Numbered from the stretch's first letter, positions 35,445 to 46,026 are shown. The stretch: 64,000 nt of DNA from Clostridium sp. CAG:354_28_25 (GCA_001915925.1 MNRL01000014.1:62001-126000); one strand, 5' to 3'. Notes: generated by a model not told the origin, from the letters alone. Translations and numbers: made by a program.

Positions 35445-37706
35445 TCAATTTCCTTTCACCTTATGTACTACTTTTACAAATCCTCTCCACAAAGGTATTT
35501 TCCATAATTTCTCTTTAAGTAATTCATGTTTATAATTTAGTCCTTTTACAGAATAAGCTCGTCCATATACTTTCTTCTCATATTCTGTACATTCCCAATT
35601 ATACTCAATCTTATCATTCATCATATTTAATGTAATTAATTCTTTGGTGATATTTAAATTGTTTAATAAATCTTCACCATTTTTTATCTTATCTTCATTT
35701 GGATTTGTTTGTGTTTCTTCTAAAATTTTAGACATTTCTTTTATCATATTTTTAATTGTAAATCTATCTAAAATTCTTTTTCTGCAATTGCTCTTGTATT
35801 TGTCTAAATTACTTAATACTTTTTCAATCGCTTGTATATATACCAAAACTTCTTCATCTTTATAATCTTCGCTGTATATATCTTTTTCATTTTGCATACA
35901 TGGAACTATAGCTCCAACATCTTCATTTATTAATTCTTTTTGGCCACCCACATCACTAGAAATTACTGGCACTCCCATGCTTAATGATTCATATGATGTT
36001 AATGCTAATCCTTCTTTGATTGAACAATTAATTGTTAAATCACTTACTTTATAGATTTCCTCTGTATTTTCAATGTTTCCTAAAAACATAATATTTTCAG
36101 TTAATCCTAAATTACTAGCTTTAGCTTTCATTTTAGATAATAAATTTCCATCACCAACAACTAAAACTTTAAAATCATTTCTTTTTTCTTTTAATTTTTT
36201 AATAATCTCTAATAATAGCATTGGTCTTTTTTGTTCTGATATTCTACAAATATAACTAAAGATAAATTTCTTATCTTTCTCAATATTATATTTTTTCAAG
36301 ATTTCTTCTTTATTATATTTCTCTGGATTAAACTCTTCTTCGTCAACCCCAATATAAACTGTTTGTATTTCATTTTTATTTCGACTAAAATAGTCACATA
36401 AAATATTCTTACTATTTTCATTACATACCAAAGTTCTATCTATTACAGATTCCAACATGGTAGAATATCTTGAATATCCACCATTTCTGTTATACCATTC
36501 TTCCATATGTACATAATCTATTATTGGTATGTTTGTATTATTTGCTTTTAAATAAGGCAAAATACTATATCCGAATTTACTATTTGAATTTAATATAACA
36601 TTTATATTTTCTTTTTTTATAATATAATTAACAAATGCTAGCCAAAATTTTTGATTTAAAAATGATGTTAAATCATATACTGTTGCATATTTCTCAAATT
36701 CCTGTCTTAATGTGTTTTTATTTGGTTCTGTTGTTAATATTGTTATACTATATTTTTCTTTATCTAATCCCTTAACTAAGTTTAGATTAAATCTATCTGC
36801 TCCTCCTGTTATAAGCCAAGGTACAATAAACAATAAATTTATTTTTCTACTTTCTTCTCGTAACTCTGGTTGCACAATAGTTTCAACCTTATCTAAAAGT
36901 AAATCATAATTATAGTCTTGTTTAGGATATTGTATAGCAGTTACATCGTTAGTAATCTTACTTGCTGTTTCATTTATTATCTCCAAAGCTCTAGCTTTAT
37001 TATCTTTAGATTTTTTCAATTCTCCACTTAATTTTCTTCTATACCATTGTCCATAATAACTCATATGTACAGGGTATTTACCTATTGCCATTAGCTTAAG
37101 CCAAAAGTTCCAATCCTCATTTACAGCTTTTTCTCTTAAGCCATATCCACCAACAGCATTAAAGTCTGATTTTCTTACCATTGCAGCAGATACTAATTCA
37201 TTTTCTTTTTTCATTTTTTCAGAATCAAACCATTTATTCCAAGTATAACTATCTGCATCAAACCCTATTGAATCTGAATATGCCCATGCTGCATCTTTAT
37301 TTGTTTCTAATGTCCAATAAGCACATTCCATAAATGTTGGTTCTAATAAATCATCTGAATCTAAAAACATCAAGTATTTAGCAGATTCTGCTGATTTTGA
37401 AGCACCATAGTCTCTTGTTGCAGCTAACCCTTCATTTTCTTTATGAAATACTTTTATTCTCGTATCTTGTTTTGCAACTTCATCTAGTTTTTTTAAAGAT
37501 TCTTCATCTTTAGACCCATCATCGATAATTAATATTTCATAATAAGGAAATGTTTGATTCAAAACTGAATTTACAGACTGTTCAATATAATCTTTGTCAT
37601 TATAAAATGGTATGACAACAGAGATTACAGACTCTTTGTCTTTGTAATCTCTGCTTTTTGTTTTAATTTTTCCTGGTTCTAATGAGAAATCATATTCTTC
37701 CTTCAT
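35445..37706 (-). CDS. Bifunctional glycosyltransferase: GT2 fused to GT4
   Basis: A 753-residue soluble protein with two catalytic modules. Residues ~25-270 are a GT-A GT2 domain (VISVVIPFYNDKDYIEQSVNSVLNQ; metal motif MFLDSDDLLEPTF; acceptor-side NEDWNFWLKL). Residues ~290-660 are a GT-B GT4 domain (LLFIVPWLITGGADRF, ISEQKRPMLLLEI, and the donor-binding CSIKEGLALTSYESLSMGVPVISSDVGGQKE). A C-terminal tail of ~90 residues is unassigned. One polypeptide would add two successive sugars. It lies directly after the ABC exporter genes, common for glycan-assembly enzymes of the ABC-dependent pathway. The ATG at 37706 has a GGTGG site; longer readings cross the preceding gap. Confidence 0.87.
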   Translation of the reverse strand: MKEEYDFSLEPGKIKTKSRDYKDKESVISVVIPFYNDKDYIEQSVNSVLNQTFPYYEILIIDDGSKDEESLKKLDEVAKQDTRIKVFHKENEGLAATRDYGASKSAESAKYLMFLDSDDLLEPTFMECAYWTLETNKDAAWAYSDSIGFDADSYTWNKWFDSEKMKKENELVSAAMVRKSDFNAVGGYGLREKAVNEDWNFWLKLMAIGKYPVHMSYYGQWYRRKLSGELKKSKDNKARALEIINETASKITNDVTAIQYPKQDYNYDLLLDKVETIVQPELREESRKINLLFIVPWLITGGADRFNLNLVKGLDKEKYSITILTTEPNKNTLRQEFEKYATVYDLTSFLNQKFWLAFVNYIIKKENINVILNSNSKFGYSILPYLKANNTNIPIIDYVHMEEWYNRNGGYSRYSTMLESVIDRTLVCNENSKNILCDYFSRNKNEIQTVYIGVDEEEFNPEKYNKEEILKKYNIEKDKKFIFSYICRISEQKRPMLLLEIIKKLKEKRNDFKVLVVGDGNLLSKMKAKASNLGLTENIMFLGNIENTEEIYKVSDLTINCSIKEGLALTSYESLSMGVPVISSDVGGQKELINEDVGAIVPCMQNEKDIYSEDYKDEEVLVYIQAIEKVLSNLDKYKSNCRKRILDRFTIKNMIKEMSKILEETQTNPNEDKIKNGEDLLNNLNITKELITLNMMNDKIEYNWECTEYEKKVYGRAYSVKGLNYKHELLKEKLWKIPLWRGFVKVVHKVKGN

Positions 37707-37725
37707 TAAAGCCACCTCTCCTTTT

Positions 37726-38502
37726 TTACAATTCTTCTGCAAATCTTTTTTGTAATTTACTAAATAGTAAATATCCTACTACACATAAGATTAAACTTAC
37801 CAATAAAGTTATTCCTAAAGAAATAAAATCTGGTTGTTGTTGATAGTAAAAAATTGACCTATATCCATCTATAATAAAAGTCATTGGATTTAATCTTAGT
37901 ATCCATTGATAGCTTTCTGGTATTATGTTTGTTGCATAAACTATTGGTGTTGCATAGAATAATAACTGCAACGCAATCCCAATAAAATGTTGTAAATCTC
38001 TAAAATATACTGTAATACTTGATACAAATAATGATATTCCTATTAATAAAATATATTGTATCAATAATATAACTGGGTAAAATATAACATACCATGTTAG
38101 CCCCATTCCAGTTCCTAGAACAAATGCTAATATAATAATGGTTGATATTACAAAATTTACTGCTTCGCTTGTTACTACTGATATTGGTAAAATTTCTCTA
38201 GGGAAATATACTTTTTTTAGTATATTTCCATTTTCTATCATTGTAAATGATGATCTAGAAATTGCTGTAGAAAAGAAATTCCAAGGTATCAAACCACAAC
38301 ATACAAATACAGTATAATTTTCCATATTACTTCTCATTATAAGCGGAAAAACTATTGCATATACAGCTATTTGAAGTAATGGATAAAGAAAAGACCATAA
38401 AACTCCTAATACTGAATTCTTATATTTTCCTCCAATATCTTTTTTTATACTAGATTTTAATAATTCTCTATATTCATATAAGTTTTTAAAAACTTTCATC
38501 AT
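37726..38502 (-). CDS. ABC-2 polysaccharide/teichoic acid exporter permease (Wzm/TagG type)
   Basis: A 258-residue permease with six transmembrane helices. It has the N-terminal YRELLKSSIKKDIGGKYKNSVLGVLWSFLYPLL block that is highly characteristic of the TagG/Wzm/RfbA family, the CGLIPWNFFSTAI segment, and the RDLQHFIGIALQLLFYATPIVY re-entrant region. With the ATPase encoded 10 bases upstream it would export an undecaprenyl-linked glycan or teichoic acid. Two ATGs are adjacent; AAAGGA is upstream. The protein has normal family length. Confidence 0.95.
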   Translation of the reverse strand: MMKVFKNLYEYRELLKSSIKKDIGGKYKNSVLGVLWSFLYPLLQIAVYAIVFPLIMRSNMENYTVFVCCGLIPWNFFSTAISRSSFTMIENGNILKKVYFPREILPISVVTSEAVNFVISTIIILAFVLGTGMGLTWYVIFYPVILLIQYILLIGISLFVSSITVYFRDLQHFIGIALQLLFYATPIVYATNIIPESYQWILRLNPMTFIIDGYRSIFYYQQQPDFISLGITLLVSLILCVVGYLLFSKLQKRFAEEL

Positions 38503-38512
38503 TCTTTCCTTT

Positions 38513-39247
38513 CTATCTTGTTTCTTTTAAATATTCATCTATAACTTGATTTGTATCTCCATCCATCTTTATTACTCCTTGATGTAACCAAACTGTTCTG
38601 TCACATAATTCTCTTGCTGATTCTAAATTATGTGTAACAAAAACCATTGTCTTTCCCTCGTTTTTTAATTCTTTCATTTTGTTTAAGCATTTTTCTTGAA
38701 AATGCTGATCACCAACAGATAGAATCTCATCTACAAGTAATATTTCTGCATCAACATTAATTGCTACTGCAAATGCTAATCTCATAAACATTCCTGATGA
38801 ATATGTTCTTACTGGATTATCTATATATTGTCCTAATTCTGAAAACTCTATAATTTGGTCTAATCTTGCATCTATTTCTTTTTTTGTTAGCCCAAATATT
38901 GAGGCATTAAAATAGATATTTTCCCTTCCTGAAAAATCTTGATGAAATCCAGCACCTAATTCCAATAATGATGTTAGTTTTCCATGTGTTGTTATTTTTC
39001 CCTTATTAGGATAAATAATTTTTGTCATTAATTTTAATAATGTGGATTTACCACTTCCATTTACCCCTATTAAAGCCACAGCTTCACCTTTGTTAATATT
39101 TAAATTAATCCCTTTTAAAACTTCTCTTACTTCTTTTCTATTTCTTTTCCAAAAAAGTAATTTTTCTTTTAAACTATTTGCTTTATCTAAATATACATTA
39201 AAGGTTTTATAAACGTCTTGTACTTCTATACTATAATTATTTTCCAC
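38513..39247 (-). CDS. ABC exporter ATPase (Wzt/TagH type)
   Basis: A 244-residue ATPase partner of the permease downstream. It has Walker A GVNGSGKSTLLK, the family-specific LTSLLELGAGFHQDFSGRENIYFNASIFGL block, signature YSSGMFMRLAFA and Walker B ILLVDEIL. It lacks the C-terminal carbohydrate-binding domain of long Wzt proteins, so chain-end recognition is not expected. It has a GTG start at 39247 with GGAGG 10 bases upstream. It is 18 bases from the GT2-HAD gene upstream, within one operon. Confidence 0.95.
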   Translation of the reverse strand: MENNYSIEVQDVYKTFNVYLDKANSLKEKLLFWKRNRKEVREVLKGINLNINKGEAVALIGVNGSGKSTLLKLMTKIIYPNKGKITTHGKLTSLLELGAGFHQDFSGRENIYFNASIFGLTKKEIDARLDQIIEFSELGQYIDNPVRTYSSGMFMRLAFAVAINVDAEILLVDEILSVGDQHFQEKCLNKMKELKNEGKTMVFVTHNLESARELCDRTVWLHQGVIKMDGDTNQVIDEYLKETR

Positions 39248-39265
39248 TTACCTTTAACCTCCAGT

Positions 39266-42200
39266 TTATTTTTTATATTTTAGTTTTGAATAAATAGCCC
39301 ATAATACTTTATTTTTATAACAAATATCTCCTATTCTTCTTGATAATGTCTTTCTATCAAACATTGTATAATAAATTAGTCTTACAAATTTGTTTCTATC
39401 TTTTAAATCTACTGTTGAATTATATATTAACTCATTATCACCTAAAAATTCTGTTATATCGTTATCTATTCCAAACAAATTATCCATAGTTGCTTGATTT
39501 CTTATACTTAAATCTTGTGTCCAGTTTGTTACCATTTTTAATGGTTCACCAATTCCTACGTTATCTTCAAAAATAACTGATGAAAATGGCATTTTATCTA
39601 TTTCTTTTGATGAATTTAAATATGCCATAAATGGCAATGAAATATAATAATTTTGATAATATATTACATCTATATCTTCACCAAAAATATCTACAACATC
39701 TCTTACAAAATCTTCTGCAGCTTCCTGCATTGTTTTCATAGCAAATTCTACAGTATATGTATTTTCGTATTTTTCGAATATTGGTTTAACTTCTTCACCT
39801 TCTACATCATACCCTATACAAGATGGTGCTAATGCAGATAACATCATTTCATAAGCATGTCCTGTAGTTGTTGGTTTTGCATCAAAAAATGTTTTTAATT
39901 TAAATCCTCCAATTTGAGCATGTCTTAATGCTTCTGAATGGTTTATGTTGCAGAAATATGTATCTATTGGTTTCTTTAATAAATTAGATAAAAACATTTC
40001 TGGTCTTGCACTATATCCTATATCAAATGTTGCAGAATGCTCTTGATATATATTATTAAAATATTCTTTATATTTTGCTAAATTTCTTGTTTGTTTTTCT
40101 TCATCATATAAATTATCTATTACTAAACTTATAAATTTATCAAAATTCTCTATTATTTTAAAGTCCTCATCCATTTTTATTTTATTTTGCTTGCAAATTT
40201 CTTCAAATGCTTTTTTATCTTTAATTGTTATACAATCTTTTATATATTTTAATATGTCCTTAGGACTATGGTTTGTAACATTTATTACTTCTGATAATTT
40301 ATATAAGTCAAGCTTTGTTTGAATTGTAATTGGAACAAGTGCCTTTCTAGATATATATAAATAATCTGACTCTGGAACGTTTTTATATAGCTTTTTCATA
40401 ATATCGTAACATCTTATTGGTAAATAACCATCTCTTGCCATAAAAACAATCTTTTTATAGTCTTTTCCTTGCATATCATCTAACATCCATTTAGTTAAAC
40501 CAAGCATATACATTCCTAATGTATAATACCCAATTAAATATGGATCTGCATTAAAGTCAGCTGTATAATTAAATGTTTTATATGGATTGTCAAAATATCT
40601 ATTTGCAACTATTCCCATCATACAACGTATTCCTAAAAAGTTTAATGAATTTTTATTATCTCTCCACATTGGTAAACTTTTTGTAAGCATTGCAGAAAGA
40701 TTATGTGTAACATTTTTATCTTGAAATACATCTGAAGCTTTTGGTAAATGTTGTGCTTTTATTCCTAATTTCTTAGGATTTTCATAATCAGATACATAGT
40801 TGTCTCCGATATGTGCCATTTCTTTAGCTTCTATGCCTTCTTTTTCTAAAACATATTTAAATAAATCTTTATGAGCTTTTGTTATCTTTAATTCTGATGA
40901 AACATATACGTTTGATAGCTCATTGTATCCATTTTTCTCTAATATTTTCTCTATAACATCTTTAGGTAAATACATGTCTGACACGCAAATTACTTTTTTT
41001 CCTAAGGCTAATGCCATCTCATATAATTCGAAACCGGTATATCTTTTTGTACAGAATCTTATTTCATATTCTATTTCCTTTTGTTTTGTCTTATCTAAAA
41101 TATCTTTTTCTATATGATATTCTTCCTCAATTGTTTCATATATTTCATCTAAAGTAATATCCTGACATTTCTTGTCTTCTTTTTCCTTTTTTACTCTTGC
41201 TTGAATCTCGCTAAATATTCTTATCTTAGTAAAATCCATACCTGTACTATTATTCGTAAACTTTCTAAATTCTTTGTCTACAACAGAAAATAAATCTGTT
41301 GGGTTTAAGAAAGGTCTTACTACTAATGTATCAAATATATCGAAACTAACATATTTTATTTCTTCTCTTGCTAAATTTCTTTTTATTTTCTCTAAATTAT
41401 CGTTCCATACTGATTTAACACATTTAAAATAATTTTTATCTAATATTTCTTTATGATTTGTGCCAAAGTTCTCTAGTTTACTTTCTACTTGTTTCCTTAT
41501 GTTTGCTTTTTCTGCATCATCTTTTAATTTTTGATACATGAAATTTTTCCATTCCTCTGTATATGATGCTATTTCATTTGATATATTTTCTTTTTTAAAG
41601 AAATCTTCTAAAATCTTAAATACTTTTATTACTTCATCTGCATCTTGTAGTACAGAATCTTTATCTCTTTCTTTTTTATGTTCTATATAAAATATGTTAT
41701 CATTATCTATTTTTGTAACTTTTCTTGCATAATAGAATAACATTGTAGATAGAACAAATTCGGCTGTATAATTTACATCATTTTCAAATTTTTGTAATGC
41801 ATTTAATGCTTTATCAAAAATTTCTTTAGCATATATTTTATTCCAGATTTTATTCCAAAATGGATTTAATCCATTTTGTTCAAAAAATTTTATAAAACAT
41901 TCTTTGCCTTCTATCTTTTTTAAAGGTAATTGCATTAGATTATAAACATATTTATCACCGTTTTCCTGTTCATATACAATATCTCCAATTACAATTTCTG
42001 AATTATTAGTTTGTGCATTATTTATAGCATTTCTATAAAAATCTATAGAAGCATAATTGTCTGCGTCTAAAAATGCAATATAATCGCCTGTTGCTTTTTG
42101 TGCTCCTTGAATTCTTGCTTTAAATTTTCCTTTTCTTTCATCATTTTTTATATAGATAATCCTATTATCTTTTTCTATATATGATTTTACTAATTTATCA

Positions 42201-42343
42201 CAATCTTCTTCTGGTTTATCGCATACTACTACTATTTCTATATTTTTATAAGTTTGCTCTATTAAACTTTTTAATGTTCTTTCTAAATATTTTTCATTTT
42301 TGTAATTTGGTACTATTATACTTAATTTTTTATTAGGTATCAT
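39266..42343 (-). CDS. GT2 glycosyltransferase fused to a HAD-like domain
   Basis: A 1025-residue multidomain protein. Residues ~1-230 are a GT2 domain (LSIIVPNYKNEKYLERTLKSL, AFLDADNYAS). A helical linker leads to a HAD phosphatase fold at about 340-570, with motif I SFDIFDTLVV, motif II CVSDMYLP, the KAHKDLFKY lysine region and motif IV HIGDNYVSDYEN, all essential residues present. The last ~450 residues are a conserved unassigned region with MARDGYLPIRCYD and FDIGYSARPEM, frequent after such HAD domains in surface-glycan clusters. It may transfer and process a phosphate-linked unit; that is inference. The start is ATG at 42343; the GTG upstream overlaps the AAAGGA site. Confidence 0.82.
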   Translation of the reverse strand: MIPNKKLSIIVPNYKNEKYLERTLKSLIEQTYKNIEIVVVCDKPEEDCDKLVKSYIEKDNRIIYIKNDERKGKFKARIQGAQKATGDYIAFLDADNYASIDFYRNAINNAQTNNSEIVIGDIVYEQENGDKYVYNLMQLPLKKIEGKECFIKFFEQNGLNPFWNKIWNKIYAKEIFDKALNALQKFENDVNYTAEFVLSTMLFYYARKVTKIDNDNIFYIEHKKERDKDSVLQDADEVIKVFKILEDFFKKENISNEIASYTEEWKNFMYQKLKDDAEKANIRKQVESKLENFGTNHKEILDKNYFKCVKSVWNDNLEKIKRNLAREEIKYVSFDIFDTLVVRPFLNPTDLFSVVDKEFRKFTNNSTGMDFTKIRIFSEIQARVKKEKEDKKCQDITLDEIYETIEEEYHIEKDILDKTKQKEIEYEIRFCTKRYTGFELYEMALALGKKVICVSDMYLPKDVIEKILEKNGYNELSNVYVSSELKITKAHKDLFKYVLEKEGIEAKEMAHIGDNYVSDYENPKKLGIKAQHLPKASDVFQDKNVTHNLSAMLTKSLPMWRDNKNSLNFLGIRCMMGIVANRYFDNPYKTFNYTADFNADPYLIGYYTLGMYMLGLTKWMLDDMQGKDYKKIVFMARDGYLPIRCYDIMKKLYKNVPESDYLYISRKALVPITIQTKLDLYKLSEVINVTNHSPKDILKYIKDCITIKDKKAFEEICKQNKIKMDEDFKIIENFDKFISLVIDNLYDEEKQTRNLAKYKEYFNNIYQEHSATFDIGYSARPEMFLSNLLKKPIDTYFCNINHSEALRHAQIGGFKLKTFFDAKPTTTGHAYEMMLSALAPSCIGYDVEGEEVKPIFEKYENTYTVEFAMKTMQEAAEDFVRDVVDIFGEDIDVIYYQNYYISLPFMAYLNSSKEIDKMPFSSVIFEDNVGIGEPLKMVTNWTQDLSIRNQATMDNLFGIDNDITEFLGDNELIYNSTVDLKDRNKFVRLIYYTMFDRKTLSRRIGDICYKNKVLWAIYSKLKYKK

Positions 42344-42417
42344 TTTTTTACATCCTTTCACTTTTGTTTTAGACTTTGGTAATTATATCATTACATATAT
42401 AGCTTTTCAAGTTTATA

Positions 42418-43305
42418 TTACTTAAATCTCTTCTTTGTCATAATAAAACCTGGCACATATAGTAATACTGTTAAAATTTTATTCAAAACGCCTTTCATGC
42501 TAGTCAAATTTGTTTTTGTCTTATTAAGCACACAAAATAAAATATAATGTTTAATTACATATAGTCGTTTCTTAAAAGGTACTCCTACCATATCTTGCAT
42601 TGTTAAAATTTCTTCAAAATATTTAAGATATCCTTTAGGATTCTTTTTAAATACTTGGTCTATATTTTTTGAATAACCATCTTTTTGGTATTCACATATC
42701 ATAACTGGTTCATTATAACATTTTATCCTATAGTTTAAATCCATTTTATGATACATTCTAGCTTCTGTAATAAATTTTTCTTCGCCTTCTAATTCATAAC
42801 TATAATTTTTTCTCCTGTCTTTAAAAAAAGCTATTGCCTTCTCTCCATCTTCTAATTCTTTAAAATACAAATCAAACATTGTTGTTTTCTGATTTTTAAA
42901 TTCATTTCCTATATTATTACCATTTTGGTCATATTTTAAAAAGCATAAGCCATATAAGTCTTTTTCATACTTAGATTCTTCATATGCATCTTTAAGATAT
43001 AAAAATGCATTTTCTGCAAAATAATCATCAGAATCACATTCAATTATTAAATCTCCTCTTGCATAATCCATCAAATGATTAATTGCTGCCATTTTACCTT
43101 GATTTACTTGTTTTAAATATCTTATATAAATCTTATTTTCATCTCTCATATTACTAATAATTTTTTCTGTATCATCATTTGATCCATCATCCATTATTAG
43201 CCATTCTACGTCTATATTAGTTTTTAAATTTTTTATTATACTTTCATATAATCTCTGTAATAAATCTCCTCTATTAAAAGTCGCTGTTAAAATTGATAAT
43301 TTCAT
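42418..43305 (-). CDS. Family 2 glycosyltransferase
   Basis: A 295-residue GT-A enzyme. LSILTATFNRGDLLQRLYESI is the nucleotide-binding start, VEWLIMDDGSNDDTEKII holds the first acidic pair, and LIIECDSDDYFAE is the D-x-D metal site. No transmembrane helix is present, but the C-terminus is basic and hydrophobic (VLLYVPGFIMTKKRFK), consistent with peripheral membrane binding. It lies between the GT4 gene and the GT2-HAD gene in the operon, with 68- and 75-base gaps. The sugar specificity cannot be read. Confidence 0.87.
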   Translation of the reverse strand: MKLSILTATFNRGDLLQRLYESIIKNLKTNIDVEWLIMDDGSNDDTEKIISNMRDENKIYIRYLKQVNQGKMAAINHLMDYARGDLIIECDSDDYFAENAFLYLKDAYEESKYEKDLYGLCFLKYDQNGNNIGNEFKNQKTTMFDLYFKELEDGEKAIAFFKDRRKNYSYELEGEEKFITEARMYHKMDLNYRIKCYNEPVMICEYQKDGYSKNIDQVFKKNPKGYLKYFEEILTMQDMVGVPFKKRLYVIKHYILFCVLNKTKTNLTSMKGVLNKILTVLLYVPGFIMTKKRFK

Positions 43306-43372
43306 AATTATGCCTCACATATTCTATATAATTTTTATCGTGATGAACAGCAATATAACCTAATCGCTCATC

Positions 43373-44515
43373 CTATATTTCTAGTGTTTTTACCTCTTCT
43401 TCTAAAAGTTTTTCTAATTTTGTGATTATCTTACTATTATCATACTTTTCTTGCTTATTAGAAAAACTTTTTATCTTCTTTTGTAGCACTTCTTTAATTT
43501 CAGCATATATAGCTTCTTCGTTATTATTAACAATTATAGAATTTTCGTAATTTTGAACAGCTTCCCTTGCTGCTGTATCTGTTATTATTATTGGTTTATT
43601 TAATATTTTAGCCTCTTCTATTACCATTCCATATCCTTCAAATTCAGAAAGTAAACAGAAAAATTGTGCTTGTCTCATATATGGGTATGGATTTTCCTTC
43701 TTACCTAAAAGATGAAATGTATTTCGAACGTTTAGGTCTTGTATTAATTTTTCTAATTTTTCCCTTTCTGGGCCATCTCCTATTACATAAAATTCATGCA
43801 TAAAATTATTATTTATAAGTTTTTTATGTACCCTAATAATTCTATCTATTGCTTTTTGTTTTGTGAGTCTTGCAACAGTTAAGAAACTAACTGTACTGTC
43901 ATTAATATTATCCGAAATCTTTTCTTCTGCCCCTTCTATAACATTTTCTGGATTTATGTAATTATATATAACTCTTTTATGTACTGGTTGCAAATACTCA
44001 TCTCTTACATCTTTATAAATTTCTGTAAATTTATCACGATTGTCTTTACTTACAAATACTAAAGTCTGGTATTTTCCATATGTCTTTTTGTCTATAGCCA
44101 CTTTAAGTTTTGCCTTAATATCCTTTCCAAATACTTTAGTAATATCATTATGTACCCATGCAATTTTCCTTGTATTTTTATTTTTTACTCCAAAAAGTCT
44201 TGTAATTGGCCCTTCTAAAAATGCTATTTCTATGTCATAATCTCCTTTAATATATTTTTTATAATAGTGTTTTTTAAATATCAATAATTTTAAAGCTGTA
44301 AGCTTTTTCTTAAAGTTTGACATATCATTAAATTGAAAATCATATATGCTTTTTAACTTTACTTTTGAATTTAATTTCTTCTCGAATTCGCCTTTTGCAT
44401 ATATTGTAAGTATCGTAACATCGTATTTTTTGCTTAATTCATTTGCTAAGTCTACTAAAACCTTCTCTGCTCCACCTAGAGTAAGGCTAGTTATACCAAA
44501 TAAAATCTTTTTCAT
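43373..44515 (-). CDS. Family 4 glycosyltransferase
   Basis: A 380-residue GT-B enzyme. It opens ILFGITSLTLGGAEKVLVDLANEL, the typical GT4 acceptor-domain start with the GGAE loop. The donor domain shows VSFLTVARLTKQKAIDRIIRVH, YVIGDGPEREKLEKL and the nucleotide-sugar motif LLSEFEGYGMVIEEAKILNKPIIITDTAAREA (E-x7-E). It acts on the cytosolic face, building the lipid-linked repeat unit. AGGAGA lies 8 bases before the ATG, and it is 17 bases from the polymerase-like gene upstream. Confidence 0.9.
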   Translation of the reverse strand: MKKILFGITSLTLGGAEKVLVDLANELSKKYDVTILTIYAKGEFEKKLNSKVKLKSIYDFQFNDMSNFKKKLTALKLLIFKKHYYKKYIKGDYDIEIAFLEGPITRLFGVKNKNTRKIAWVHNDITKVFGKDIKAKLKVAIDKKTYGKYQTLVFVSKDNRDKFTEIYKDVRDEYLQPVHKRVIYNYINPENVIEGAEEKISDNINDSTVSFLTVARLTKQKAIDRIIRVHKKLINNNFMHEFYVIGDGPEREKLEKLIQDLNVRNTFHLLGKKENPYPYMRQAQFFCLLSEFEGYGMVIEEAKILNKPIIITDTAAREAVQNYENSIIVNNNEEAIYAEIKEVLQKKIKSFSNKQEKYDNSKIITKLEKLLEEEVKTLEI

Positions 44516-44532
44516 AGCTTGTCTCCTATACT

Positions 44533-45984
44533 TTATTCTTTCGCCTTTTCTTCATCTTTTTTTATACTCCAAATTTTATTTATTAATAATGCACATATAA
44601 CTGCTATAACTGTAGATACTGACATGTTAAAGAATACATATCCAGAAAATACAGATATCGCAAAAGCTAAACCTATTCCTAACACATACATTATGTATTC
44701 TGAATCGATATTTTTTATTTTTCTTATTCCAAAATATAGTCCATATACAAAAATCGCTAAAAATGGACCAAAATATAATAAAAATCCTAGTATTCCAAAG
44801 TTAAATAAAAATGCTGGTATATCCATTTCTAATACTAATTCTCTATATTGGTTCATATATCCATTTCCAAATATTATTAACAATGGATTAGCTTGATTTT
44901 TTACAAGAAGTGCATTGTATATTAATTGTTGCATTCGTTGATCATTATTGCTTATTTCCCACTTATTTGCTATATCATATAATTCTAGTACAGACTTCTT
45001 TTGAGCCTCGCTCATGTAAGTATCTTCTATTTCACCATTATCTATTTTTTCTTTAATTTCCATTAAGCTTCCTGTAATATGTGCTTCTTGATTTGTTGAT
45101 TCATCAACTATATCTGATTCTATTTCTTGTAAGTGTTTTCTTCTTTCTAAAGTATTTGAGCCAACAAGAGCAACAACAACTACTACTGCAACTATTGCTC
45201 CAATTCCACCTAAAATTACTTTTTTATTAATCTTTGTCTTTTTTATTATCTTTCCGACAATCTCTGCAAATATAAATGCTAGTAATGCAACAATAAATCC
45301 AAATAAGCCTACTCTTGTTCCTATTAACATACATAGGAATATTCCCATTATAATTATTTCGCCTATAATTATTTTTCTATAATTTCTATCTTTATTACTT
45401 AATAATACAAATATTGATAAAGTTAAAACTGCACTAATACTATTGCCAGACTCAAACCACCCTTTTATTCCTGTTCCTTCTATATATGTAGTTGATGAAG
45501 TATTTGTAATAATTGCTAATAATATTGATGCAATATATATTGATACTGACGAAATTATAGCCCTTTGCAATTTATCTTTTTCTTTATCCTTAAATACATA
45601 AGCATATACAAATAAAATTATTATCATAAAAGTATAATTCATTATATATTGCATTTCATGTACTACATTGCTATAGCTAAATCCTGTATTAGCTGTATTG
45701 AATAATAATAAATGTGCTAAAGCATAAATTCCATAAATTACTGCTATAATAAACATCTTTACTTTATGCTTACTTTTTATAAATAAATCTATAATTGCTA
45801 TTAACGGAATTATAGGTCTTAATATTGTTGATGGTGATATACTCGTATTAAATGTATTTCTAAAAACAAAACTTAAAATATCAAATACCGGGCATAATAT
45901 TACAAAAATTACTAATAAATTTTCGGTCAGATTTTTTGTGTCTATTTTCTTATTTTTTGTTACATCAGCTTGTAATTTATCCAT
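44533..45984 (-). CDS. O-antigen ligase/polymerase-like membrane protein (Wzy/WaaL type)
   Basis: A 483-residue protein with about 11 transmembrane helices. A large outside loop (about 270-370) follows the GTRVGLFGFIVALLAFIFAEIVG segment. The combination of GTRxG before a helix and one long extracytoplasmic loop is typical of the O-antigen ligase/polymerase superfamily (PF04932). It could polymerise repeat units outside the membrane or ligate the finished glycan. With an ABC exporter also present, a ligase role onto peptidoglycan or a lipid anchor is at least as likely as polymerisation (inference). AAGGAG precedes the ATG. Confidence 0.8.
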   Translation of the reverse strand: MDKLQADVTKNKKIDTKNLTENLLVIFVILCPVFDILSFVFRNTFNTSISPSTILRPIIPLIAIIDLFIKSKHKVKMFIIAVIYGIYALAHLLLFNTANTGFSYSNVVHEMQYIMNYTFMIIILFVYAYVFKDKEKDKLQRAIISSVSIYIASILLAIITNTSSTTYIEGTGIKGWFESGNSISAVLTLSIFVLLSNKDRNYRKIIIGEIIIMGIFLCMLIGTRVGLFGFIVALLAFIFAEIVGKIIKKTKINKKVILGGIGAIVAVVVVVALVGSNTLERRKHLQEIESDIVDESTNQEAHITGSLMEIKEKIDNGEIEDTYMSEAQKKSVLELYDIANKWEISNNDQRMQQLIYNALLVKNQANPLLIIFGNGYMNQYRELVLEMDIPAFLFNFGILGFLLYFGPFLAIFVYGLYFGIRKIKNIDSEYIMYVLGIGLAFAISVFSGYVFFNMSVSTVIAVICALLINKIWSIKKDEEKAKE

Positions 45985-46026
45985 AATCGCTCCTTTTATT
46001 TCTCCTCAGCTTGCTTTAATTCTGCT

